Source: Kiritimatiellales bacterium
GTDB taxonomy: Bacteria; Verrucomicrobiota; Kiritimatiellia; Kiritimatiellales; Pontiellaceae
Direction: 5' to 3'
Assembly: GCA_015486775.1 (NCBI GenBank)
Contig: WFRA01000310.1
Coordinates: 1 to 11,882, forward strand
DNA: 11,882 nucleotides
Shown: positions 5,314 through 11,882 of the stretch, piece by piece
How positions within the stretch are numbered: the stretch's first letter is position 1
Layout: each line of letters starts with the position of its first letter
Translations under genes and position numbers: made by a program
The notes under the pieces: model-generated
Told to the model about the DNA's origin: nothing
What the model saw: the letters and a program-made list of their open reading frames with translations, nothing else
The model's database searches: none

Positions 5314-6615
5314 ATGCTTTTCCCCATTGCTGTTTTTTTGGTTGTCTATCTTTTCATCGCCACCGAGTGGGTCGACAAGACCATCGCCGCCGTCATTGGC
5401 GGCGGGCTGGTAGTCGGCCTGCACATCATCGGCTACGAGGAGGCGTTGCACGCTGTCGACCTCAACGTGCTCTTCCTGCTCATCGGCATGATGGTGGTGG
5501 TCGGCACGCTCTCTGAGACCGGGGTCTTCGAATGGCTGGCCATCAAGCTGGCCCGGGCGGCAAAAGGCAACGGACTGCGCATTGCCGTGCTATTCATGGT
5601 TCTCACGGCGGTGCTATCCGCCTTCCTCGACAACGTCACCACCGTCATTCTGATGGCACCGATCACTATTCTTTTGACGCAGCTCCTTGAAATCCCCACC
5701 GCGCCGCTGCTTATCATGGAAGCCATCTTTTCAAACATTGGAGGAACCGCCACGCTCGTCGGCGACCCGCCCAACATCCTGATCGGTTCGCAGGCGCACC
5801 TCTCCTTCAACGACTTCATCCTCAATCTAACTCCTCCTGTTTTAATTAGCATGGCCGTACTGATCGGCATCATGGTGCTGCTTTTCGGCAAGCGGATGAA
5901 CACCACGCCCGAAACCCGTAAACGCATCGAACGCTCGCGCCCCGAAAAAGCAATCATCCAACCCTTGGAACTCAGAAAGGCACTGGTCGTATTTGGCTTT
6001 ATCCTCGCCGGATTCTTTCTGGGGCGGGTACTAAACATTGAGCCGGGCATCATTGCGCTCGTCGGTGGCATGGTCATGGTGGCCGTCTGCAAAAAGAGCC
6101 TGCACGGGGCGCTGGCCAGCGTCGAGTGGGACACCATCCTCTTCTTCGCCGGGCTCTTCATGATGGTCGCCGCGCTGGAAGTCCACGGCGTGTTTACCGC
6201 GCTCGGCCATGCCATCTTGAATGCCTGTCACGGAAACCTGATGTGGACCGCCTTCGCCATACTTTGGGTCAGTGCGCTCGCCTCCACCATCGTCAACAAC
6301 ATTCCGCTCGTAATGGCCATGATCCCGCTCGTGCAGGGCATTGTTCCGGTCTTCGCCAAGCAGATGGGGCTGGAGGTGCCCGCCGAGATCCACGCCCAGA
6401 TCGCCGCGCCGCTACTCTGGTCGCTCGCGCTCGGTGCTTGCCTCGGCGGCAATGGAACGCTCGTCGGTGCCTCCGCCAACGTGGTGATTGCCCAGGTGGC
6501 CAACCGCAACGGCTGTCCGATCACTTTCGGTTCCTTCACCAAATATGGATTTCCCTTCATGATTGTTAGCCTGCTCGTCTCCAGCGCCTATATCTACCTG
6601 CGCTATTTTATGTAA
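5314..6615 (+). CDS. ArsB/NhaD-superfamily permease (probable Na+/H+ antiporter), copy 2
   Basis: This 433-residue membrane transporter is paralogous to the leftward permease. Signature segments are DNVTTV (106-111), TLVGDPPNILIG (147-158), NNIPLVM (328-334) and LGGNGTLVGASANVV (377-391). At the second-half helix-break motif it has Asn328 where copy 1 has Asp340. The start ATG 5314 has GGGAG six bases upstream; the longer frame from 5242 runs inside the preceding gene and is not credible. The stop codon TAA (6613-6615) shares its last A with the ATG of hyfB, so the two are translationally coupled. That makes a functional link with the Hyf-type complex likely, for example converting between proton and sodium gradients. 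The transported ion is inferred from family and context. Confidence 0.9.
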   Translation: MLFPIAVFLVVYLFIATEWVDKTIAAVIGGGLVVGLHIIGYEEALHAVDLNVLFLLIGMMVVVGTLSETGVFEWLAIKLARAAKGNGLRIAVLFMVLTAVLSAFLDNVTTVILMAPITILLTQLLEIPTAPLLIMEAIFSNIGGTATLVGDPPNILIGSQAHLSFNDFILNLTPPVLISMAVLIGIMVLLFGKRMNTTPETRKRIERSRPEKAIIQPLELRKALVVFGFILAGFFLGRVLNIEPGIIALVGGMVMVAVCKKSLHGALASVEWDTILFFAGLFMMVAALEVHGVFTALGHAILNACHGNLMWTAFAILWVSALASTIVNNIPLVMAMIPLVQGIVPVFAKQMGLEVPAEIHAQIAAPLLWSLALGACLGGNGTLVGASANVVIAQVANRNGCPITFGSFTKYGFPFMIVSLLVSSAYIYLRYFM

Positions 6616-8609
6616 TGCAGGCGAACCTCCCCATTCCTTGGCTTCTGCTGGCAGCCCTGCTCCTCTATCCAATCACTGGAATCGCGGGGTTGCTAGCAAA
6701 GCGAAAGTCCAACTGGGGACGCTGGCTGTTTCCGGCGGGGGCGATCGGCGCGGCAGTGCTGGGCATGGTTCCCGTTTGCCGGGTGCTTGCAACGGGAGTG
6801 CCGATTGATCTCCAGCTCCCGTGGACGCTTCCCGTGGGAAGTTTCCATTTAGGACTCGATCCGCTTTCGGCCTGGTTTGCCATTCCGGTTTTGCTCGTTT
6901 CCGCGCTGAGTGCCCTCTATGGAACCGGCTATATGCGCTCCAGCGAGGGACGCAGCGGGATCGGGCTTCATCGGCTCTGTTTCCAATTGCTGGCCGGGGG
7001 CATGTTGCTGGTGCTGTTGGCTCGCGATGGTTTCCTGTTTTTGATGGCGTGGGAAATCATGTCGATGGCGGCCTTTTTTCTGGTGGTGTTCGACCACGAG
7101 GAGGACTCCGTTCGTAAAGCCGGATGGATCTACCTCGCCGCCACCCATCTGGGAACCGCCTTCCTTTTTGCTCTCTTTATTTTGATGGCAGTGACCACGG
7201 GATCAACCGATCTTTCGCCCGCACAGTTTGCCGCGGCTCCCTTTGCCGGCATCGCCTTTATCTTGGCCATCATTGGATTTGGATCAAAGGCGGGATTTTT
7301 TGGACTGCATGTCTGGCTGCCCGAGGCACACCCCGCCGCACCGTCGCATGTCTCCGGCCTGATGAGCGGCGTGATGATTAAAACGGGAATCTACGGAATC
7401 CTGCGTATCCTCATGCTCTACACCGATTGGCAGGCGTGGTGGGGCTGGCTCCTGCTGGGCATCGGAATCGTATCGGGATTGGGCGGGGTTTTGTTTGCCC
7501 TGCTCCAACACGATCTGAAACGGATATTGGCGTACCACAGCGTCGAGAATATCGGAATTATTGCGCTGGGCATGGGGGTCGGAGTTCTCGGATCAACGGA
7601 ACAACTGCCGCTCGTCGCCCTACTTGGATTTTCTGGCGCCTTGTTGCATGTACTCAATCATGCGCTCTTTAAAACCGCACTTTTTATGGGAGCGGGATCC
7701 GTGGTTCATGCCTGCGGAACACGGCAGATCGAGCAGATGGGCGGACTGGCCAAAAAGATGCCCTTCACCGCAGCGCTCTCCACCGTGGCGGCCATCGCCA
7801 TCTGCGGATTGCCCCCGCTCAACGGCTTTGCCAGCGAATTTTTGATCTACTCCGCCGCCGGGCAGGGATTGCTTCATGGGGAAACACTCACGCCCCTTCT
7901 TTTCGCAGTACTCTCCATTGTGGCCTTGGCGGCAATTGGAGGATTGGCCTGCTTCTGTTTTGCAAAAGTAATTGGAATCGTCTTTCTGGGCGAACCCCGT
8001 AGTACGCAAGCCGCCCAAGCGCACGAGGTGGAACCCATCATGATTTCGCCCCTCTTCCTGATCGTGGCCGCCTGTATCGGGTTGGGGCTATTTTCCTTCC
8101 TACTTGTTCCAATCCTTGGAAATATAGCGGCCACATTGACCCCAGGAAGGATTTCTGAACCCTCGTTTACTTTAATCCCCTATTTGGTACCCATCGGTGT
8201 GGTCGGAATCGGGTTGTGGCTTCTTCTGGGTGCAACCGTTCTCTTGCGGCGCAGATTTCTCCGGGGAAAAATAAAATCGAGTGCGCCCACTTGGGACTGC
8301 GGATATTCCCAACCTTCCGCTCGGATGCAATATACCGGAAGCTCCTTTGTTCAGCCCTTGCAATCCACCTTTGAGCCGCTGCTGAAAACAACGATCGAAG
8401 GCCAGCCGCCCCAAGGTATTTTCCCCGAACCGACCGAATTGGAAACCGAGACCCCCGATCCGGTGATGGCCCGAGGCTATGAACCGCTTTTCCGTCGCGC
8501 CGCCGATCTATTTGGTCGCTTCCGGGCCATTCAAAATGGTCGGGTCCAGCTCTATGTCGCCTACATCGCCGTGGTGCTTCTCGCCGTTCTTTTATGGAGT
8601 GTCCGATGA
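6615..8609 (+). CDS. hyfB: Hydrogenase-4 component B-like proton-translocating membrane subunit
   Basis: This 664-residue NuoL/M/N-type antiporter-like subunit of a membrane-bound hydrogenase or related complex is thought to form an ion channel driven by electron transfer. Residues about 125-460 carry the proton-conducting transporter domain. Likely key residues are Glu147 in MAWEIMS, Lys225 in GSKAGFFGLHVWLPEAHP, Lys256 in MIKTGIYG, Lys353 in NHALFKTALF and Lys451 in CFAKVIGIVFLG. The broken-helix motif LKRILAYHSVENIG is at 301-314. After about residue 555 comes the HyfB-typical tail, starting PTWDCGY (558-564) with ARMQYTGSSF shortly after, and a final TM helix. Length and tail match HyfB/HycC better than NuoL. 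It begins in a 1-bp overlap with the permease gene and ends in an ATGA overlap with hyfC. Confidence 0.93.
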   Translation: MQANLPIPWLLLAALLLYPITGIAGLLAKRKSNWGRWLFPAGAIGAAVLGMVPVCRVLATGVPIDLQLPWTLPVGSFHLGLDPLSAWFAIPVLLVSALSALYGTGYMRSSEGRSGIGLHRLCFQLLAGGMLLVLLARDGFLFLMAWEIMSMAAFFLVVFDHEEDSVRKAGWIYLAATHLGTAFLFALFILMAVTTGSTDLSPAQFAAAPFAGIAFILAIIGFGSKAGFFGLHVWLPEAHPAAPSHVSGLMSGVMIKTGIYGILRILMLYTDWQAWWGWLLLGIGIVSGLGGVLFALLQHDLKRILAYHSVENIGIIALGMGVGVLGSTEQLPLVALLGFSGALLHVLNHALFKTALFMGAGSVVHACGTRQIEQMGGLAKKMPFTAALSTVAAIAICGLPPLNGFASEFLIYSAAGQGLLHGETLTPLLFAVLSIVALAAIGGLACFCFAKVIGIVFLGEPRSTQAAQAHEVEPIMISPLFLIVAACIGLGLFSFLLVPILGNIAATLTPGRISEPSFTLIPYLVPIGVVGIGLWLLLGATVLLRRRFLRGKIKSSAPTWDCGYSQPSARMQYTGSSFVQPLQSTFEPLLKTTIEGQPPQGIFPEPTELETETPDPVMARGYEPLFRRAADLFGRFRAIQNGRVQLYVAYIAVVLLAVLLWSVR

Positions 8610-9499
8610 ACGTTGCCGTGCTCCATCTTCTAGCGGCTCTTTTGCTGGCACCGCTTTTTCCCGGCGTGATTAATCGCGTAAAGGCGCGGTTTGCCGGGCG
8701 GCAGGGCGCTCCGCTTTTCCAGCTCTACTTCGATCTGGCCAAACTGCTGAAAAAGGGTGCGGTTTTTAGCACCACCTCCACTTGGTTGTTTCGCGCCGGA
8801 TCGGCTGGGGTTTTGGCGACCTCTTTGGCAGCACTGGTGTTTGTTCCCGCTTGGGGTTGTCCGTCACTCATTCATTTTCAGGGCGACTTTATCCTTTTCG
8901 CCTACTTGCTCGGGCTGGGACGATTTTTGACGATGCTCGCGGCGCTGGACACCGGCTCGGCCTTTGAAGGAATGGGTGCCAGTCGCGAAGCCTTTTTCTC
9001 AGCGCTGGCGGAACCCGCCCTGCTTCTGGGATTGGCGGTACTGGCGGGCTTCTCGCACTCGCTTTCGTTGCAGGGCATCTATCTTTCAATCCCCGGAGTT
9101 CCGCTTCCCGCGCTGTTTTTTCTGCTGGTCGCTTTCGGAATTATTTTTCTCGCAGAAAATGCCCGCATTCCGGTGGATGATCCCAACACGCATCTGGAAC
9201 TGACCATGATCCACGAGGTAATGGTACTCGACCACAGCGGCCCCGATCTGGCGTTGATCGAATATGCCGGGGCGCTTCGTCTCTGGGCGACCGGCCTGCT
9301 GGTGGTCGGCCTGCTTCCGATCCGAACGGAGTTGCCGCTGCTCGATTTGGCGGATGCCATCTTTTTGCTGTTCGCTTGGGCGGTGGTGGTTGGCGTAGTG
9401 GAAAGTAGCATGGCTCGCCTGCGGATAAACCGCGTTCCTCTGCTCTTGGGCGTGGCGTTTGTCCTGTCGGTTTTAAGCCTTTTTTGGAGGGTGAAATAA
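8606..9499 (+). CDS. hyfC: Hydrogenase-4 component C-like membrane subunit (NuoH homologue)
   Basis: This 297-residue membrane anchor is homologous to NuoH/HycD and connects the soluble redox module to the antiporter-like subunits. Conserved segments are GRQGAPLFQLYFDLAKLLKK (31-50), the region 115-140 with DTGSAFEGMG and SREAFF, and the acidic cytoplasmic loop at 183-204 with ENARIPVDDPNTHLEL followed by MIHE. That loop sits where the quinone-cavity loop of complex I lies. ATG 8606 was chosen over the in-frame ATG 8594 because GGAG lies six bases upstream and it forms a 4-bp ATGA overlap with hyfB, the same junction type seen at hyfE-hyfF. It is followed directly by hyfE with no intergenic base. 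Confidence 0.94.
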   Translation: MNVAVLHLLAALLLAPLFPGVINRVKARFAGRQGAPLFQLYFDLAKLLKKGAVFSTTSTWLFRAGSAGVLATSLAALVFVPAWGCPSLIHFQGDFILFAYLLGLGRFLTMLAALDTGSAFEGMGASREAFFSALAEPALLLGLAVLAGFSHSLSLQGIYLSIPGVPLPALFFLLVAFGIIFLAENARIPVDDPNTHLELTMIHEVMVLDHSGPDLALIEYAGALRLWATGLLVVGLLPIRTELPLLDLADAIFLLFAWAVVVGVVESSMARLRINRVPLLLGVAFVLSVLSLFWRVK

Positions 9500-10141
9500 A
9501 TGATCACCCAACTCCTCACCGCCGCGATTCTATTGCTGACCCTCCAGATGCTCGGCTCCGCCCGCCTCGGACGGCTCATTCACGCCGTCGCCCTGCAAGC
9601 CGGTGCCATGATTTTGCTGGGACTCTTCTCGGTTCCCGAATGGCCCAATTGGCATGAAGGACTCTTGATTGCGGTGACAGCGGGGTTGAAGTGCGCGGTC
9701 TTTCCTTTTCTCCTTTTCCGGGCGTTGCGCGAAACGGTGGTCCATCGCGAGGTCGAACCGCTGATCGGCTATGCACGCTCCCTCTTTATTGGGCTCATCT
9801 TGCTGGGTTCCGGCCTTTGGGTGGCTAACCGCTTGCCGCTTCCCCCCGGTGGCATCGAACCCTTTCAACTGGCCATTGCGCTCACGACGATGGGCGCGGG
9901 ATTTGTGCTGATTGTCGGGCGGGTCAAGGCCATCACGCAGACGATCGGCTATCTCGTGCTTGAAAATGGCATCGGCATGCTGGGCTTTGCGCTGGCGGCG
10001 GGCAGTCCGCTCTTTATCGAGTTGGGCGTCCTGCTCGATATCTTTGTTGGGGTCTTTGTGATGGGCATCATGATGCTGGATATCAACCGTGAGTTCGACC
10101 ACATGGACACGGATAAGCTTTCCGAATTGAGGGATGTATGA
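9500..10141 (+). CDS. hyfE: Hydrogenase-4 component E-like membrane subunit (NuoK-like)
   Basis: This small integral membrane subunit of 213 residues is close to the length of E. coli HyfE. Its C-terminal half is NuoK-like: QTIGYLVLENGIGMLGF at 147-163 and LFIELGVLLDIFVGVFVMGI at 171-190, which place Glu155 and Glu174 in membrane helices. These probably correspond to the two buried glutamates of NuoK used in proton transfer. The N-terminal half adds helices around 5-45 and 55-75 and a conserved-looking charged loop near 75-92. The ATG follows the hyfC stop immediately, with GGAGG about nine bases upstream. The stop overlaps the hyfF start by 4 bp (ATGA). It likely bridges HyfC and the large antiporter-like subunits. 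Confidence 0.93.
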   Translation: MITQLLTAAILLLTLQMLGSARLGRLIHAVALQAGAMILLGLFSVPEWPNWHEGLLIAVTAGLKCAVFPFLLFRALRETVVHREVEPLIGYARSLFIGLILLGSGLWVANRLPLPPGGIEPFQLAIALTTMGAGFVLIVGRVKAITQTIGYLVLENGIGMLGFALAAGSPLFIELGVLLDIFVGVFVMGIMMLDINREFDHMDTDKLSELRDV

Positions 10142-11595
10142 ATAGCGAACATCTACTCTTGATCGAACCGCTACTGGGCGGGCTACTTTGCGGCTTTTTG
10201 CCGAAGGTACGTTTGCGCCGGATGGTGCTGGTGCTTTTTGCACTTGGCCACTTTGCGCTGACCTTGGTTTGTGTCGCAAAAGGCTCCGATGCCCACCCCG
10301 GAAATTTGATCGGACTTGATGCGCTTTCACTCCTTTTCCTTCTGATCGTCAGCGGGCTTTTCCTTCCCGCGTCCATCGCCACCGTCCGCTACCTTTCACA
10401 GCAGGAGGAGAAAGTTTCCTCTCGAACCCTCTTTTCGCGCGAGTCCATTTTTACTGGATCGCTCCTACTTTTTCTCTTTGCCATGACGCTCGCAATCCTC
10501 AGCCGCCACATCGGCCTTTTTTGGATGGCGGTCGAAGGCACGACGCTGGCGAGTGCACCGCTAATTTGCTACCACCGCTCGCCCCAAACCCTGGAAGCCG
10601 CGTGGAAATATTTGTTGATCTGCTCGGTGGGCATTGCCATGGCGCTGGTGGGCAACATTGCATTGATGGTCGCCGCCGCTTTCGATCCGGCACTGGAAGG
10701 CCTATCGCTCGGGTTTACAAATCTTCTCCAACATGCGGGGCAGCTCCAGCCGGTTTGGGTAAAAATTTCCTTCGTCTTTTTCCTCGTGGGCTACGGAACC
10801 AAGATGGGGTTGGTTCCCATGCACACCTGGCTACCCGATGCCCATAGCGAGGCACCATCGCCCGTTTCCGCCCTGCTTTCAGGTGCCTTGCTCAACTGCG
10901 CCTTTCTCGGAATCATTCGCGGAAATATGTTGCTGGGCGCGGTTGGACAGGAACGCTTTGGACAGGAGCTACTCCTCTTTTTCGGACTCTCCTCCATGCT
11001 GGTGGCAGGTATGTTTATTATCCGCCAAACGGGCTACAAACGCATGCTGGCCTATTCCAGCGTCGAGCACATGGGCATCCTTGCCGTCGCGCTCGCCTGC
11101 GGCGCCTCCTTCGGTGGCATGTACCACGCCCTCAACCATTCCCTCGCCAAAGGCGCACTCTTCCTTACCGCCGGAGTCATTCTCAGCCGCTACCGCACCA
11201 AAAACATCGACGAGGTAACGGGAATTCTAAAGACCCGTCCAATCATTGGAACCCTGTGGATACTCGGCTTCCTCGCTATCTGTGGCGTGCCGCCCTTCTC
11301 CGTATTTGGTAGTGAATTTATGATCATGACCGGCTTAGCAACCAGTGGAAACTGGGTAGCGCTCGGCCTCATGTTGCTGGCGCTGGGATTGGTCTTTGTG
11401 GGCATGGCCGCCCTTATGCCACGCATGGCCTACGGAACCCCACCCGCAACCCTACCGGAAGCCGCCCCCGCCAAACCGGTGGACTGGATTCTTCCCGCTC
11501 TCCTGCTCGGCATGAGCCTGCTCTTGGGTCTCTGGATTCCGGAACCCATTCACCACCTCATTCAATCCGCCGCACTTCAAATAGGAAATGGATGA
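10138..11595 (+). CDS. hyfF: Hydrogenase-4 component F-like proton-translocating membrane subunit
   Basis: This 485-residue second NuoL/M/N-type antiporter-like subunit is shorter than HyfB and lacks its C-terminal tail. Visible channel residues are Glu133 in AVEGTTLASAPL (131-142), Lys222 in GYGTKMGLVPMHTWLPDAHS, and Lys338 in NHSLAKGALF. At the position where HyfB has Lys256 it has Asn253 in GALLNCAFLG, which I recall as usual for HyfF. The motif GYKRMLAYSSVEHMGI at 299-314 marks the broken helix. It starts in a 4-bp ATGA overlap with hyfE and ends one base before the hyfG start. With HyfB it gives the complex two antiporter-like channels, and no HyfD-type third one is encoded between hyfC and hyfF. 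Confidence 0.94.
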   Translation: MNSEHLLLIEPLLGGLLCGFLPKVRLRRMVLVLFALGHFALTLVCVAKGSDAHPGNLIGLDALSLLFLLIVSGLFLPASIATVRYLSQQEEKVSSRTLFSRESIFTGSLLLFLFAMTLAILSRHIGLFWMAVEGTTLASAPLICYHRSPQTLEAAWKYLLICSVGIAMALVGNIALMVAAAFDPALEGLSLGFTNLLQHAGQLQPVWVKISFVFFLVGYGTKMGLVPMHTWLPDAHSEAPSPVSALLSGALLNCAFLGIIRGNMLLGAVGQERFGQELLLFFGLSSMLVAGMFIIRQTGYKRMLAYSSVEHMGILAVALACGASFGGMYHALNHSLAKGALFLTAGVILSRYRTKNIDEVTGILKTRPIIGTLWILGFLAICGVPPFSVFGSEFMIMTGLATSGNWVALGLMLLALGLVFVGMAALMPRMAYGTPPATLPEAAPAKPVDWILPALLLGMSLLLGLWIPEPIHHLIQSAALQIGNG

Positions 11596-11596
11596 T

Positions 11597-11882
11597 ATGA
11601 AAAGTTCCTTTTATGAAGTGTCCAATGCAACGGCATTCCCGTTGGCGGAGGTGCCGGTGCTCTCCTTTGACGATTGGAAAGAGGCAATTTGTTCCAAGGT
11701 TCGGAACGGAGCGCACCTCTCCGCCCTCACTCTTTTACCTAACCACCAACTCTGCGCTGTCCTCTCCGATCCAGCAAATCCCCGCCTGCTGATCGCCTCC
11801 ACAACGGTAGGCGAATCCTATCCCGCCCTCACCCCCGACTGCCCGCAAGCCCACCTCTTTGAGCGCGAAATTTTTGAACAGC
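11597..11882 (+). CDS. hyfG: Hydrogenase-4 component G-like large subunit, NuoC-like N-terminus, partial
   Basis: This is the 5' end of a gene, giving 95 residues before the right edge. The segment HLFEREIFEQ at 86-95 fits the NuoC (30-kDa complex I subunit) domain, which in HyfG/HycE-type proteins precedes the large catalytic (NuoD/NiFe hydrogenase) domain. The start ATG 11597 lies one base after the hyfF stop, with AGGA (11583-11586) ten bases upstream. An in-frame ATG at 11588 is too close to that ribosome binding site. The nickel-binding CxxC motifs, if present, would lie downstream and are not visible. So the reading could be the group 4 [NiFe]-hydrogenase large subunit or an Ehr-type homologue without a NiFe centre. 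A separate NuoC-type protein with the NuoD part encoded separately also cannot be excluded. Confidence 0.8.
   Translation, partial: MKSSFYEVSNATAFPLAEVPVLSFDDWKEAICSKVRNGAHLSALTLLPNHQLCAVLSDPANPRLLIASTTVGESYPALTPDCPQAHLFEREIFEQ

Noticed and set aside
5433..6215. Minus-strand open frame of 260 codons opposite permease copy 2
   Set aside because: Antisense shadow of a transmembrane gene with unmistakable family motifs.
9530..10330. Minus-strand open frame of 266 codons opposite hyfE/hyfF
   Set aside because: Antisense to two supported genes and spans their junction; charged, repetitive composition without domains.
1..11882. CRISPR arrays, tRNA/rRNA genes, insertion sequences or phage genes
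   Set aside because: No repeat-spacer arrays, tRNA-like cloverleafs, rRNA motifs, transposases or integrases were seen on either strand.

Overview
The window is a densely packed, moderately GC-rich bacterial locus devoted to ion transport and membrane energetics. Purifying phylum from 12 kb is not possible. The gene style (EIIA-Ntr-like domains fused to CBS or HTH domains, a hyf-type membrane complex, frequent ATGA-type overlaps) suggests a Gram-negative anaerobe or facultative anaerobe. A PVC-type lineage such as Kiritimatiellota or Verrucomicrobiota is my low-confidence guess.

Left arm, minus strand (about 3502 down to 1): an EIIA-CBS protein (3502-2582), then a 12-TM-class ArsB/NhaD-superfamily permease (2562-1258), then a 222-bp gap containing a long imperfect hairpin (1188-1248), then a ClC chloride channel/transporter (1035 to beyond position 1, partial).

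Centre (3503-3681): a short AT-rich divergent control region. It has a candidate promoter for each direction, a perfect 10-bp palindrome, and two ATGTCCA direct repeats exactly one helical turn apart.

Right arm, plus strand (3682 to the end): an excisionase-type HTH domain fused to an EIIA domain (the likely local regulator), a second EIIA-CBS protein, a second ArsB/NhaD-type permease, then hyfB, hyfC, hyfE, hyfF and the start of hyfG (NuoC-like N-terminus, running off the right edge). Spacings are 28, 17, -1, -4, 0, -4 and 1 bp, so this is almost certainly one operon.

Taken together, two paralogous 'EIIA-CBS + cation/proton permease' cassettes face away from a shared control region next to an HTH-EIIA regulator. 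One copy is followed by a ClC gene. The other is translationally coupled to a hydrogenase-4/complex-I-like membrane module. My inference is a locus that senses phosphorelay and nucleotide/energy state through EIIA and CBS domains and adjusts Na+/H+ and Cl- traffic together with a proton- or sodium-pumping redox complex. Whether the complex is a true group 4 [NiFe] hydrogenase or a hydrogenase-related (Ehr-type) complex cannot be decided here, because the catalytic part of HyfG lies outside the window.
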